DNA of 64,000 bases, taken from contig NZ_CP109811.1 in the NCBI RefSeq assembly GCF_014856545.2, positions 4,272,001 to 4,336,000 on the forward strand, given 5' to 3'. This stretch comes from Mesobacillus jeotgali (GTDB taxonomy: Bacteria > Bacillota > Bacilli > Bacillales > Cytobacillaceae). The position numbers and the translations under genes are program-made. Below, one piece after another: positions 30,380 to 38,928 of this stretch. Every line of letters begins with the position of its first letter. Position 1 is the stretch's first letter. Below the pieces are notes generated by a model that made no database searches, was not told the origin of the DNA, and worked only from the letters and a program-made list of their open reading frames with translations.

Positions 30380-30931
30380 TTACTTCTTTATCCTATATCT
30401 ATTGATCCCTTCACCTTCAAAAATGACTAGGCCTTTTTCCAGCTCGACGTAAAGAGTCAGCTTGCCTTGAGAGTTTTTTAACATTTCATCACGCAGGTCC
30501 TTCGCTTTTTGTTTTCGGTCATTAAAGGCAGAGTGTTTCATATTGACTATGAAAGTATGATTATGGCTTAAATAGACTTCTGTTTTACGAATTCCCATGG
30601 GTTTCGTTTTTTGGACATGCTTAAGGGAAAACCAGATGCAAAAATCATCATTGTAAGACTTGGTCGGAAATAGCCAAATCCCCAGATGACAGTTGATTTT
30701 AATCGGGCACATATTGATATCGCCCAGTATTTCCCTCGCACTTTTCCGGCCAGCATGAAAATCAGACCCGAGATCAAGCATCGTCTTGTTAATCACTTCA
30801 ATCGGCCTTAAATTTACAAGAAAAGTGTTTTCGCCTTCGATCACTCTTGTACACAGTTTTCCGTTTTCGTCATACTCTCCTGTCAGCAACACTGTTTCCT
30901 GATTAATTCGATAATCATTTAATAGGCTCAC
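30380..30931 (-). CDS. comK: ComK-like competence transcription factor
   Basis: 183 residues, close to the usual ComK length (about 190). It shows the family pattern YDENGKLCTRVIEGENTFLV, then LGSDFHAGRKSAREI, the counterpart of the B. subtilis GSSYAGRKAG segment, and IWLFPTKSYNDDFCIWFSL. ComK binds AT-rich boxes in late competence promoters. I choose GTG 30931, which follows GGAGG by 8 bases; the ATG three bases earlier is out of frame and stops at once. The gene is divergent from a region with several short terminators and a sigma-factor gene. Confidence 0.82.
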   Translation of the reverse strand: MSLLNDYRINQETVLLTGEYDENGKLCTRVIEGENTFLVNLRPIEVINKTMLDLGSDFHAGRKSAREILGDINMCPIKINCHLGIWLFPTKSYNDDFCIWFSLKHVQKTKPMGIRKTEVYLSHNHTFIVNMKHSAFNDRKQKAKDLRDEMLKNSQGKLTLYVELEKGLVIFEGEGINRYRIKK

Positions 30932-30950
30932 TCATTAGTCCTCCTATGTA

Positions 30951-31046
30951 TTGCAATCTCTGACAAAACAGGTATACTAACAGAGTTGGTATACCAACAC
31001 GCTGTCCTCAGGATTGTCCGCACGACTTATTCCTGGGGACTTTTTA
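30951..31046 (+). ncRNA. Candidate short transcript upstream of comK
   Basis: TTGCAA (30951-30956), a 16-base spacer and TATACT (30973-30978) make a SigA-type promoter. About 25 bases after it a 10-bp hairpin (GTCCTCAGGA with TCCTGGGGAC, 31004-31040) is followed by TTTTT. The roughly 60-base RNA would begin near the palindrome GTTGGTATACCAAC. An inverted repeat GGTATAC-N11-GTATACC overlaps the -10 and could be an operator. The RNA would be antisense to the comK 5' region. This is inference from sequence only. Confidence 0.38.
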
Positions 31047-31206
31047 TATTAAATTCACCCCACAACCTCCTGTCCTGTTAACAGGGCATGTGCGTCATTG
31101 CTCTCGGTGATGTTAGGATAGCCCTATAGGTATTATTATATTTTTAGTGGCATTTAAATGTAAATCTGTATTTTTAGCTGAATTTCACTCTAGTTCTTAT
31201 GGAATA

Positions 31207-31273
31207 TTGCTAAAAATTCATTTTATTAGTATAATATAATTTTCTGCGGACCTGCTTTCAGGTCCGTTTTTTG
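31207..31273 (+). promoter_or_regulatory. Consensus promoter followed at once by a terminator
   Basis: TTGCTA (31207-31212), a 17-base spacer and TATAAT (31230-31235). A hairpin CGGACCTG/CAGGTCCG (31247-31266) with six T follows within about ten bases of the expected start. A product this short suggests attenuation, or an accidental promoter upstream of a terminator. Confidence 0.45.
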
Positions 31274-31442
31274 CGTTTACCGGCCTTTGATTGAGAGTAT
31301 CGGCAGCCTTACTCCTATAACGATATTACTAATATGCCAACATAAGGCTGGAAAAATATTTTTCAGGAGTTGTCTAAAAAATTTCACAATTGCTTTGGAA
31401 CCGAAAATATTAATAGCACCTAATTGATACATCCTGTGTAAA

Positions 31443-31478
31443 AAGGCCTTGAAAATTCAATTTTGAGGCCTTTTTTTA
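31443..31478 (+). terminator. Plus-strand terminator upstream of the sigma gene
   Basis: AGGCCTTGAAAATT pairs with AATTTTGAGGCCT and is followed by TTTTTTT. No protein gene lies upstream on this strand. Confidence 0.7.
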
Positions 31479-31606
31479 TATTTTTAAGCTATTTTGCCTT
31501 CCAAAATTCAATTTTTGCGATTGGTGTATGATCCATATCCGGGAGTATGGTAAAGCTACCCGGGAATACAATGGAACGCGCGCGATCCCGAAAGGATTGC
31601 ACCACA

Positions 31607-32098
31607 ATGGAAGGCTTTGACCAACTGGCAAAACAATATGAACCGATGATCCATAAAATTATCTCTTCACTTAATATCTATAAAAATAAGGAAGACTACT
31701 ATCACATCGGCCTGGTCGGCCTCTGGGAAGCTGCAGAAGCATTTAATCCAGAAAAAGGCGAGTTCACCAATTACGCTTATTCATATGTAAAAGGACAAAT
31801 CCTCAACGAAATGAACCGAAACAACCGGTTTGCAGAACGGAGCATCCATCAAAAAGAGGAATATTGGGAAACCATCGAGGAGACGAACGCAGACCAACCG
31901 CTTGAGCTTGAGTTTCTGCTCAGCTATTGCCAGGGCCTCACGGAAAAAGAAACAAAGTGGGTCGTCTACTCTTGCATTGACTTCCTGACTGTGAGGGAAA
32001 TTGCTGAAAAGGAGAATGTCTCACTGTCCGCGGTCAAGCAGTGGCGAAATGGGGCTAAAAGGAAGTTAAAAGAACAAATGATGGAGATAGTAGATTAG
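31607..32098 (+). CDS. Sigma-70 family RNA polymerase sigma factor
   Basis: About 163 residues. A region-2 segment (DYYHIGLVGLWEAAEAFNP, then FTNYAYSYVKGQILNEMNR) contacts core polymerase and the -10 element. A region-4 helix-turn-helix follows (FLTVREIAEKENVSLSAVK). It lacks regions 1 and most of 3, like SigH/ComX-type or other small alternative sigma factors. ATG 31607 has GAAAGGA 8 bases upstream; in-frame starts at 31547 lie in a hairpin. No anti-sigma gene is adjacent. Neighbourhood with comK makes a competence or stress role possible, but that is inference. Confidence 0.75.
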   Translation: MEGFDQLAKQYEPMIHKIISSLNIYKNKEDYYHIGLVGLWEAAEAFNPEKGEFTNYAYSYVKGQILNEMNRNNRFAERSIHQKEEYWETIEETNADQPLELEFLLSYCQGLTEKETKWVVYSCIDFLTVREIAEKENVSLSAVKQWRNGAKRKLKEQMMEIVD

Positions 32099-32112
32099 AA
32101 TGCTGCACAACA

Positions 32113-32149
32113 AAATTAGGACCGTCCTCAGCAGCAACGGTCCTAATTT
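32113..32149. terminator. Bidirectional terminator between sigma gene and telA
   Basis: AAATTAGGACCGT (32113-32125) and ACGGTCCTAATTT (32137-32149) form a perfect 13-bp stem between convergent genes. Confidence 0.75.
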
Positions 32150-32159
32150 GCCAAATATT

Positions 32160-32275
32160 ATTAAATTCCAGAAGCTTAGCCTTAGTTGATCTCCAGAAAC
32201 TTTAGTCTTTCAACTCAAGAAGCTTTACCTAATGGATTAGTCTTTTAACTCCAGAAGTTTTACCCTCAGTTCATT
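32160..32275. repeat. Degenerate tandem copies of the telA 3' end
   Basis: The last 38 bases of telA (TTAGTCTTTTAACTCCAGAA...) are followed by a close copy with TTTAGTCTTTCAACTCAAG at about 32200-32237, and a more decayed third copy (CCAGAAGCTTAGCC) at about 32168-32199. Confidence 0.55.
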
Positions 32276-33412
32276 TTCCATCGCCGCAAGATCCTGCTCG
32301 GCCAGGCGGCGCTTGGTTCGACCTTCCTCCTGGATTCTCAACGTTTCTTCCAGCGTGGAAATCAAGTTTTCCTGTGTCTTTTTCAATGTTTCAATATCGA
32401 CGAGGCCGCGCTCATTTTCCCTTGCCGTCTCAATCGTATTCGTTTTCAGCATTTCAGCGTTTTTAAGCAGCAGCTCGTTGGTCGTCTTGGAAACCTTCTT
32501 TTGTGCTTCCACGGCATGTCGCTGACGGATGAGCGTCAGCGCGATCGCGACCTGGTTTTTCCAGAGTGGAATGGCCGTGACAATGGAAGACTGAATTTTT
32601 TCAACCAGTGCCTGGTTTGTATTTTGGATCAGGCGGATTTGCGGCGCACTCTGGATCGTAATTTCCCTGCTTAATTTTAAGTCATGGAGCCTTTTATCGA
32701 GACGGTCAGCGAACTGGATCATGTCGTTCACTTCCTGGTACTTCATCTGATCGTTCGTTTCCTTCGCCGCCTTTTTCAATGCTGGAATCGTTTTATCATG
32801 AAGCTCCTCCAGCTTAATTTCACCGGCCGCGATATAAATATTTAAGGCATTGAAATATTCCTTGTTTGTTTCATACAATTTTTCCAGCATGCCAATATCG
32901 GAAAGCAGCACATTCTTGCTTCGGTCCAATTTCACGCTGATCCGGTCGATCTGGGCACCGGTCTTCTGGTACTTGGAAAGCACTTCCTGAATCGAGCCGG
33001 ACACCCGACCAAAAACCCTTGATAGAAAGCCCTGCTTCTCTACACTTAATTCATCAGGGCTGACATGATTCAGCTGCTTCATAAGATCACTGATGATGTC
33101 CCCTATTTCACCAACGTCCTTTTTTTGAACATGTTCTAGCATGGAATGAGAAAAAGATAACAATTTTCCTTGCGCCTGTGTTCCGTAGGTGATCATCGCC
33201 TGATGATTTTTCGGGTCGATTTGCTCTGCCAGCTGGTAGGCCTTGGCCCGGTTTTCCTCTGGAATCACATCAATCAATTTTACCGGCTTGCTCTCCGGCT
33301 CCTTCTCCACTGCCTTCAAAACTAATTCTCCTTGCTCGCCAAAAGGGTTGGCCAGCATATCATCCATAAGACTTCCGCTGTTTTTCAAAAGATCTATATC
33401 TTTCTCTGTCAT
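32237..33412 (-). CDS. telA: TelA/YaaN toxic-anion-resistance family protein
   Basis: 391 residues, soluble and largely coiled coil. Family features include [18 protein letters not shown], a long helical core ([20 protein letters not shown]), [20 protein letters not shown] and [20 protein letters not shown]. TelA proteins are linked to tellurite and cell-envelope stress; the mechanism is unknown. It overlaps the stop of the XpaC-like gene by four bases, as in the B. subtilis xpaC-yaaN pair. Its C-terminal coding tail is followed by degenerate copies of itself. Confidence 0.9.
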   Translation of the reverse strand: MTEKDIDLLKNSGSLMDDMLANPFGEQGELVLKAVEKEPESKPVKLIDVIPEENRAKAYQLAEQIDPKNHQAMITYGTQAQGKLLSFSHSMLEHVQKKDVGEIGDIISDLMKQLNHVSPDELSVEKQGFLSRVFGRVSGSIQEVLSKYQKTGAQIDRISVKLDRSKNVLLSDIGMLEKLYETNKEYFNALNIYIAAGEIKLEELHDKTIPALKKAAKETNDQMKYQEVNDMIQFADRLDKRLHDLKLSREITIQSAPQIRLIQNTNQALVEKIQSSIVTAIPLWKNQVAIALTLIRQRHAVEAQKKVSKTTNELLLKNAEMLKTNTIETARENERGLVDIETLKKTQENLISTLEETLRIQEEGRTKRRLAEQDLAAMENELRVKLLELKD

Positions 33413-34068
33413 TTTTTCGCCCTCCAGTTTCCATCAAGATACTTCGGCTCTTTTACCGAATTAAGCCTGCGCTTAGCTACATCTATCTCAAAATTCAAAT
33501 GGTCATAGTCATCTGACAGGACTTGATAGAGGTCCTTTTCCACAGCACCTGTCATTTCAATCAATGTCTTTTGCGTATCGTCAAGTGTGTACTGCATCTC
33601 ACGGTTCGTTTTTGACTGAGAAGATAGAAATGCGTACTTCTCAGTGAGTTCAAGTACAGAATCCAGGTGTGAAAAATAAAACTGCTCGGCCTGATAAAAT
33701 CGCTTCGGTTCTTTCCGGGTCAGGCTATAAATATTCCGGACCATACGGACAAGCTCCATTCGCTGCTTCAGCGACCTGATGTGGCGGATTGAAAACTGCA
33801 CCTTTTGCAGGCGGTTGATTTTCTGCTTCGCCTCGTCCAGATTCTTCTTTATATAATGATATTCCTTTCGGGTCAGACCGTGTTTTTTTAAAAATCGGCT
33901 CTTCATGATACTGCCAAGTCCGAAATAAACAAGTCCTCCCGCTCCAAGGGCAATGAGCGAAGCCATTCCAAACGTCTGATCAAAACCAGCATAACTTAAA
34001 AGCCATATGAATCCTGTCGAAGGGATGGCTATAAGTGTACGGATAATAACTGAAAGAATCGGGTTCAT
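33409..34068 (-). CDS. xpaC: XpaC family membrane-associated protein
   Basis: 219 residues. Two N-terminal hydrophobic segments ([18 protein letters not shown] and [17 protein letters not shown]) are followed by a basic helical region with [19 protein letters not shown] and a coiled coil. This is the XpaC layout ('5-bromo-4-chloroindolyl phosphate hydrolysis' family). The gene couples directly to telA. Function unknown; likely forms an envelope-stress module with TelA. Confidence 0.85.
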   Translation of the reverse strand: MNPILSVIIRTLIAIPSTGFIWLLSYAGFDQTFGMASLIALGAGGLVYFGLGSIMKSRFLKKHGLTRKEYHYIKKNLDEAKQKINRLQKVQFSIRHIRSLKQRMELVRMVRNIYSLTRKEPKRFYQAEQFYFSHLDSVLELTEKYAFLSSQSKTNREMQYTLDDTQKTLIEMTGAVEKDLYQVLSDDYDHLNFEIDVAKRRLNSVKEPKYLDGNWRAKK

Positions 34069-34238
34069 CGAAAATACACTCCTTCATGGAATCCTTCCTA
34101 TGTATACGAATGACATAGGGTCATTGTTTCACTTTTTCCATACTTTCATATTACCCATAAACTCCCCTGTCATTAACAGTCTAGTAATGTAATGTTGTCT
34201 AAGACCTGAGACCGATTTTTTCGTTAAGAAAATACCAG

Positions 34239-35468
34239 TTAACATTCTTTTTCGATCCAGCCGCCGAAATGCATGGTAATCAAGGCTAATTCATCGTCTG
34301 GAATTTCATCTCCAATCACGTCCTCAAGGTGGGAAATGACCTTCTTTGTTTTCTGGAACAAATCGGGATAGTTACATTTAATCATGTCGGTAAGCGGATT
34401 ATCATACATTTGCCCGTGGACAATGCGATAGTAGGCTGATTTTAAATGGAAGAATAAACTGCGTTCGAGCGCGTCACGAGTTTTAAACATTACACCAGCT
34501 TCCACTTGGAACTGATCGACCATTTCGTGGATGACACTCTTGAGGATGTCCATGTCCTCTTCACTGCTGTTGGCGAGCGGGTGCTGATTCTTGGCAGCCA
34601 TCAGGCAAATGGTGATATAGCATAGCTCATCATCTGGAATTTCGACGCCGAACGTTTCTTTCACCTTTTCACCTATAAAGCTTGATGCCTGAAATTCTGG
34701 CGATGGCTTAACCACAACCTTTTCGACCGGGTCGAGGTGGATGACCTTCCCCTGTTTATATCTTGATAGCAAAAGCAATAATTGTATGCTTAATAATTCG
34801 ATTACATCTTCAGGATAGCTGACATTGAGGTATTTTTGTGAATCTAATATAATTTGGTGGATTTTCAAGGCATGCGGCGGTGCAACCAGGTCATTGCGCC
34901 ACTCTCGGGTTGAATGCGTATTTTGGATGATCCAGTGTGTTTCTCTGTGAGGGTGTAATTTTGATAAAAAGTGGGTTAGGACCTTGCGTTTGTTTTGTTC
35001 ATCTCCTGAAATGGAGTAGCCTTTTTGTCTGCTGAAAACCAACTTCAACCTGAAGGGCAAAAGAGTATCTACGAGCAGTTTCAGGTCGCGCTGGATGGTA
35101 CTTTTGCTCATGGTGAATTTTTCGGTGAGATCATTTGGGAATATGGTTTGCTCCCTGGTCAGGAGAAGAATGCCGACCCAGGCCGCCCTCTCACCACGGG
35201 AACTTTTATATTGTCTGTCTAGGTTAAGCTCCCCAAGTCTCTCTTTAATAAGGGCCTTGCCAGCATGCTCAAAGTAAAAGCCGGCGGAAGGATGATATTG
35301 GACAACAGCTAGTTGATGGTCTTCCAGCCATAGATTGATATTTTCGACATCAGTGAAGATAGTCCTGCTCGAAACCCCCATCCTCTGCGCCAGCTCGTTC
35401 GCAGAAACATACGAATGGGAATCAACAAGCCTTATCAAGATCCCAACACTCCTCGCATTCAGAACCAT
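34239..35468 (-). CDS. PRD-domain transcriptional regulator (BglG/MtlR type), without EIIA/EIIB domains
   Basis: About 409 residues. It has an N-terminal HTH (SVGILIRLVDSHSYVSANEL, then QRMGVSSRTIFTDVENIN), a second Mga-like HTH (LTEKFTMSKSTIQRDLKLL), and two PTS regulation domains with the conserved His sites (about LLSRYKQGKVIHLDP and FHLKSAYYRIVHGQMYDNP; HFGGW near the end). It ends just after PRD2, whereas MtlR-type activators continue for about 250 residues of EIIB/EIIA. No PTS operon is adjacent, so its target is unknown. ATG 35468 is preceded by GGGAGG; the frame is open to 35522. Confidence 0.82.
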   Translation of the reverse strand: MVLNARSVGILIRLVDSHSYVSANELAQRMGVSSRTIFTDVENINLWLEDHQLAVVQYHPSAGFYFEHAGKALIKERLGELNLDRQYKSSRGERAAWVGILLLTREQTIFPNDLTEKFTMSKSTIQRDLKLLVDTLLPFRLKLVFSRQKGYSISGDEQNKRKVLTHFLSKLHPHRETHWIIQNTHSTREWRNDLVAPPHALKIHQIILDSQKYLNVSYPEDVIELLSIQLLLLLSRYKQGKVIHLDPVEKVVVKPSPEFQASSFIGEKVKETFGVEIPDDELCYITICLMAAKNQHPLANSSEEDMDILKSVIHEMVDQFQVEAGVMFKTRDALERSLFFHLKSAYYRIVHGQMYDNPLTDMIKCNYPDLFQKTKKVISHLEDVIGDEIPDDELALITMHFGGWIEKEC

Positions 35469-35581
35469 CCTAAGAGCCTCCCATCCTCTTAAACTGCGAA
35501 AACAGCCAAGCGTAAATTCCATCTACCTTCTATTATACTGCCAGCAAAAAGGAAAATCATTAAGAATAGAAAGTAGAAGGT

Positions 35582-35636
35582 CCTTTACCACACCACCGCG
35601 CGGGGGTCAGACCCCCGGCGCGGTGGTGCGATGAAG
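35582..35636. repeat. GGGGGTCAGACCCCC palindrome beside the RAYT gene
   Basis: CTTTACCACACCACCGCGC arm, core, and GCGCGGTGGTGCGATGAAG arm. It ends 13 bases from the RAYT stop codon. Confidence 0.9.
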
Positions 35637-35648
35637 CGAGTGGAGTTC

Positions 35649-36215
35649 TTACCTAATGGCTTCAGGTTTTTGTTTTAAAGCTACTTCATGTTCTATTACC
35701 TTTTTATAGTGTTGTTTTGGCGGATCCGGGAAGTAGGATAGGATTCGATCAGTGGTGATATGCGGATTTACTCTGCTTGAAATGTAAGCTTGGTAACTGC
35801 TCCATTTATACTCTGCAGGATTCTGGACCATATTCCCTTCCAATGGGTTGAGGTGAATGTAGCGGCTGGCGTTCAGAAAATATTCATCAGAGTCAATTAA
35901 CTCAGATTTGTATCGGCCTTGAAAGACATGTCCGACCAAATCATGACGTTTATTAAAGTAGATTCCATATCGGGAGTTAAGCATTTTCATAATCTCTTGT
36001 GGATGATGGTTGATGGTTTCCAACAGAAGATGATAGTGGTTGGTCATGAGGCAATAAGCGTGAAGGGTGAATGGGCGATGTACGCGGGTTTCCTCTAATA
36101 GATGCATAAATTTGAAGCGATCCTTATCATCACTGAAGATAGGCATTTTCCTATTCCCCCGGTTTGTGATGTGGTAGACGGCTCCAGGATACCATATGCG
36201 TGGTTTACGGGACAT
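35649..36215 (-). CDS. REP-associated tyrosine transposase (RAYT, Y1/IS200-like)
   Basis: 188 residues. It opens with RKPRIWYPGAVYHITNRGN, the usual RAYT start. The HUH metal site appears as MTNHYHLLLE (HYH), and the likely catalytic Tyr lies in NASRYIHLNPLEGNMV, followed by YKWSSYQAY. RAYTs are single-copy relatives of IS200/IS605 transposases that act on short palindromic REP sequences. A member of the GGGGGTCAGACCCCC palindrome family lies directly downstream, and 12 other loci in the window carry it. It has no flanking terminal repeats of its own. Confidence 0.88.
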   Translation of the reverse strand: MSRKPRIWYPGAVYHITNRGNRKMPIFSDDKDRFKFMHLLEETRVHRPFTLHAYCLMTNHYHLLLETINHHPQEIMKMLNSRYGIYFNKRHDLVGHVFQGRYKSELIDSDEYFLNASRYIHLNPLEGNMVQNPAEYKWSSYQAYISSRVNPHITTDRILSYFPDPPKQHYKKVIEHEVALKQKPEAIR

Positions 36216-36590
36216 GTTATAGCTCCTTTATAATATTTTGACTTTTAATAGATGTTTAATTTGATTGAATGAGCACCTCCCCTTTGTTTTTTTATTATAT
36301 CATCATCCTGAATTGCAAGAATAGTTATTGCTCTTCTTTTCAAATGGAAAGGAATTGTCTCATCAACCCAAATTTTGTTGTTTTTTTTTTAAGTTTAAGT
36401 TAATTACGTGTAACATATTTTCAGAAAATTTTACCATAGCAAGAGAATTATTGAAAAAACATGGGCAATATATCATCTTTTAACGTAAAATGTCGCTTTT
36501 TGTAATATAAACGTAATTTTCCTGTTATTGGTCTGTAACCCCTTTCGATATATACTATGTTTAACATCTAGCAAACGGGGGTAAACAACT
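36216..36590. other. Divergent intergenic region RAYT / NlpC-P60 gene
   Basis: 375 AT-rich bases with an uninterrupted T tract near 36381-36391. TATACTATGTTTAACATC at 36551-36568 may contain the -10 of the rightward gene. Nothing else is recognisable. Confidence 0.45.
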
Positions 36591-37262
36591 TTGTTTAAGA
36601 GAATTATAGCTTCTACGATGCTCATCTCACTACTTGCCACTGCCACTCCGTCCATGGATCAAGCTTCAGCTGCTGGAACAGCTTATCATATTAATGTAAG
36701 TTCCGGCTATTTAAATGTTAGAAATCAACCATCACTATCTGGTAAGATTTATACTAAACTGCCAAAAGGCTACAATGTAACGGTAACGAGCCAAGGTAAT
36801 GGATGGGCTAGAATTTCTTACAGTGGAAAAGTCGGTTATGTAAGTTCAAAATATATTGCTCCTGGAAGCACTGTAACAAAAGCTTCTACAGTCAGCACTG
36901 ATTATAAATCAAAAGCAATTTCAATTGCGAAAAGCCAAATGGGCGTCAAATATGTTTGGGGAGGAACAACTCCTAGCGGTTTTGACTGTTCTGGCCTGGT
37001 AACATACGCATTCAAAAATGCTGGATACAACAAACTGCCACGTACAGCAGGAGAAATGTACAATGTAGGTACAAAAGTGACCTCGTACAAGCCTGGCGAT
37101 CTATTATTCTACGCAACTAGCGGCGGAAAGAAAGTCACACACGTTGCGATTTACATCGGCAATGGCCAGATGATCCATGCTGCAACTTCTAAAGGTGTAT
37201 CAATCGCCAGCATCAATAACTCATACTGGAAGCCAAGATTCATTGGCGCTAAAAGACTATAA
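36591..37262 (+). CDS. Secreted SH3b + NlpC/P60 cell-wall endopeptidase
   Basis: 223 residues: signal peptide (about 1-27, ending QASA), one bacterial SH3 domain (GYLNVRNQPSLSGKIYTKLP to GYVSSKYIAP) and an NlpC/P60 domain. The catalytic Cys is in GGTTPSGFDCSGLV, the His in KKVTHVAIYIGNGQMIH, and a second His-containing strand follows. Such enzymes cut gamma-D-Glu to diamino acid bonds in peptidoglycan stems. It starts at TTG 36591 with GGGGG upstream, and a clear terminator follows. Confidence 0.9.
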   Translation: MFKRIIASTMLISLLATATPSMDQASAAGTAYHINVSSGYLNVRNQPSLSGKIYTKLPKGYNVTVTSQGNGWARISYSGKVGYVSSKYIAPGSTVTKASTVSTDYKSKAISIAKSQMGVKYVWGGTTPSGFDCSGLVTYAFKNAGYNKLPRTAGEMYNVGTKVTSYKPGDLLFYATSGGKKVTHVAIYIGNGQMIHAATSKGVSIASINNSYWKPRFIGAKRL

Positions 37263-37270
37263 TTAATGAA

Positions 37271-37297
37271 AGGTGGCTGATTAGCCACCTTTTTTTG
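37271..37297 (+). terminator. Terminator of the NlpC/P60 gene
   Basis: AGGTGGCT (37271-37278) pairs with AGCCACCT (37283-37290), followed by seven T. Confidence 0.9.
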
Positions 37298-37306
37298 ATT
37301 TACATA

Positions 37307-37360
37307 CCTTTAACACTTTACCGCACTGGGGGTCTGACCCCCAGTGGGTTAATGCTTTAC
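37307..37360. repeat. GGGGGTCTGACCCCC palindrome
   Basis: CACTGGGGGTC-T-GACCCCCAGTG core with partly decayed outer arms (CTTTAACACTTTACCG / GGTTAATGCTTTAC). The 287 bases between it and 37648 hold no supported gene. Confidence 0.88.
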
Positions 37361-37647
37361 AACGTTAGTGTTCATGTTATTACCTCTTGTCTTATGACTT
37401 CTCTAATTGTTCTTTATCCCGAATATCACCGTAAAATTCATCAGGAGAATCTTAATGGTTCGAAGTGCCAACAGTGTGCTTATGAATAAATTAATCCGTT
37501 CTTTTACCTATCAATATCAAGTAAAAAGCAGAAGTTCACATGACCATTTTCCCGAATGCCGTCGTTTCTTATCGAGAACATTTTGTACAAACTCTTTAAC
37601 TTTTCGTATAGAATTAAATTAACACTATTTGGGAGGAGTTAATTAAT

Positions 37648-37776
37648 ATGCCTTTACTTCAGATGAAGGAAGTCTATACGCCACTCAAACTGATCGGGAT
37701 AAAAGTTTTTAAGTGCAAGGAAGGCCATACATATATTAAATTTTGGGACAAACCACGAAAAAGAATGAGCAATTAA
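37648..37776 (+). CDS. Small basic protein of 42 residues, unknown
   Basis: Starts at ATG 37648 with GGGAGGAG upstream. The peptide begins MPLLQMKEVYTPLKLIGIKV and ends in the basic stretch WDKPRKRMSN. It has one Cys, no signal peptide and no membrane helix. A perfect 11-bp terminator stem follows and is shared with the convergent small gene. I do not recognise a family. Confidence 0.55.
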   Translation: MPLLQMKEVYTPLKLIGIKVFKCKEGHTYIKFWDKPRKRMSN

Positions 37777-37792
37777 CTTGCATTAACAACAA

Positions 37793-37818
37793 AAGAGCAG
37801 ACAATAATGTCTGCTCTT
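37793..37818. terminator. Shared terminator of two convergent small genes
   Basis: AAGAGCAGACA (37793-37803) and TGTCTGCTCTT (37808-37818), a perfect 11-bp stem with loop ATAA. The stop codon of the minus-strand gene lies at its edge. Confidence 0.8.
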
Positions 37819-37982
37819 CACATTTTAAACTCTATAAAAATTGCCCGCTGTTTATGATAGACTGCCTTTTGCTGTAACCTGGACTTAAGCTTTTGGCAGA
37901 CGGCATCTTCCATTAACACTTCGTTATACTTTTGCAATAATAAATGAAAACGGTATTTTAACTTAATTACAGATTTTAACAC
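37818..37982 (-). CDS. 54-residue protein under a c-di-GMP-I riboswitch, unknown
   Basis: GTG 37982 is preceded by an excellent AAAGGAGG at 7 bases. The protein begins (V)LKSVIKLKYRFHLLLQKYNE and is predicted helical, basic and cytoplasmic, with one Cys. It is the first gene after the minus-strand c-di-GMP riboswitch at 38028-38107 and ends in the shared terminator. The combination of riboswitch, ribosome site and terminator argues strongly that it is expressed, although no family is recognised. Confidence 0.62.
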   Translation of the reverse strand: MLKSVIKLKYRFHLLLQKYNEVLMEDAVCQKLKSRLQQKAVYHKQRAIFIEFKM

Positions 37983-38027
37983 ATTCTTTCCTCCTTTTTA
38001 TCACATAAATCGCAGGAGTTCGTGTTC

Positions 38028-38107
38028 GGAAACTGGCTGACATAGTCATAGAGTCACGACTTTAGTCCCTATAGTTTTGCGTCGCCATTTTTCAATGACT
38101 TTGCCCT
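38028..38107 (-). ncRNA. c-di-GMP-I (GEMM) riboswitch, minus strand
   Basis: Read on the minus strand: GGGCAAAGTCATTGAAAAATGG, then CGACGCAAAACTATAGGGAC and, after a variable stem, GTCAGCCAGTTTCC. GGCAAA, the GAAA loop, GACGCAAA, CTATAGGG and CAGCCAG are the conserved elements of the class-I cyclic di-GMP aptamer in order. It lies 45 bases upstream of the GTG of the 54-residue gene. An AT-rich linker and strong ribosome site follow, so control of translation or of an overlapping hairpin is possible. Confidence 0.85.
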
Positions 38108-38307
38108 TATCGTACGTTTTATGTGCTTTCTATTCTGAAATTACCAAAATTAAACACATTTAGTAAGGGTCTAAAGTCCTATTTGAATGGTTATCACTAA
38201 TAATCTATATTCCTCCTTTCCACCCTCTAAAAACTCTTTGGACAGAATAAAACCCCAAAATTGAACATAATTATCCTTATGAACTTCCTTTTTAAGGGGT
38301 GGTGAAA

Positions 38308-38778
38308 ATGAGGAAGAGGCGAAACCAACTGCCCATACTTCCCATACTAATTGGTATTCTCCTAGTATCATTTTTATTAATTGGCTGGAGATTTTTTTTA
38401 TTTAGTTCCTCAACTCAAGCTGAAGATACTGTTGAAAGATTTTATCAATATGAACAAGAAGGTAATTTCTCAGATTCATGGGAACTTTTCCATCCTTATA
38501 TGAAGGAAAGGTTTACTAAGTCATCATTCATACAGGATCGAGCTCACGTTTTCATTGGCCATTTTGGGGCGGATACTTTTTCATATGAGATCAGTAAGCC
38601 TCTTGAATTTGATAAATGGAAACCCGAAGATGGCCAGGATAACTTTAGGGATGGTTACAAAGTGGTTGTTACTCAGACATATTCAGGTAAGTATGGTAAG
38701 TTCAACTTCCAGCAGGAAGTTTATGTTGTAAAGTACAAAGGTAAGTGGGCTATATTGTGGGACTATAATTCTAAATAG
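38308..38778 (+). CDS. Single-pass membrane protein with NTF2-like extracellular domain, unknown
   Basis: About 156 residues: basic head, one membrane helix (LPILIGILLVSFLLIGWRFF), then an extracellular domain starting AEDTVERFYQYEQEGNFSDS and ending GKWAILWDYNSK. This pattern of a short helical start and a KYKGKWAI strand is typical of NTF2-like/DUF4878-type domains. GGGGTGGTG precedes ATG 38308. It sits between two c-di-GMP riboswitches, but neither is oriented to control it directly. Function unknown. Confidence 0.7.
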   Translation: MRKRRNQLPILPILIGILLVSFLLIGWRFFLFSSSTQAEDTVERFYQYEQEGNFSDSWELFHPYMKERFTKSSFIQDRAHVFIGHFGADTFSYEISKPLEFDKWKPEDGQDNFRDGYKVVVTQTYSGKYGKFNFQQEVYVVKYKGKWAILWDYNSK

Positions 38779-38831
38779 ATATTGATCATAAATTACTATT
38801 AACAATTCTTATACCATATCCGATATAAATA

Positions 38832-38908
38832 TAGGCAAAATCATTGAAAGGTGATGACGCAAAGCTATAGGGGCCTCTGTCTAAGGCAAGGCCAGCCAGC
38901 TGCCATCA
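38832..38908 (+). ncRNA. c-di-GMP-I (GEMM) riboswitch, plus strand
   Basis: TAGGCAAAATCATTGAAAGG, then TGATGACGCAAAGCTATAGG and GGCC, a variable arm, and GGCCAGCCAGCTGCC. It contains the GGCAAA start, GAAA tetraloop, GACGCAAAGC, CTATAGGGG and the CAGCCAGCTGCC closing strand that pairs with GGCA. It ends 20 bases before the ATG of a 45-residue membrane protein, with AAAGGAG in between. There is no separate terminator between aptamer and gene, so translational control is the simplest reading. Confidence 0.9.
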
Positions 38909-38928
38909 AAGAGTAAAGGAGTATTTTG

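Larger units (their letters stand above)
30932..31606. other. Long gap between comK and a sigma-factor gene
   Basis: A 675-base gap with no convincing protein gene. It contains two good plus-strand promoters and three plus-strand terminator hairpins (listed separately), plus a hairpin CCGGG...CCCGG just upstream of the sigma gene (31540-31563). Confidence 0.6.

Noticed and set aside
37455..37622. 55-codon plus-strand frame with a GGAGA site between the NlpC/P60 gene and the 42-residue gene
   Set aside because: Composition is not protein-like, no terminator follows, and it overlaps the likely promoter of the next gene; support is too weak.
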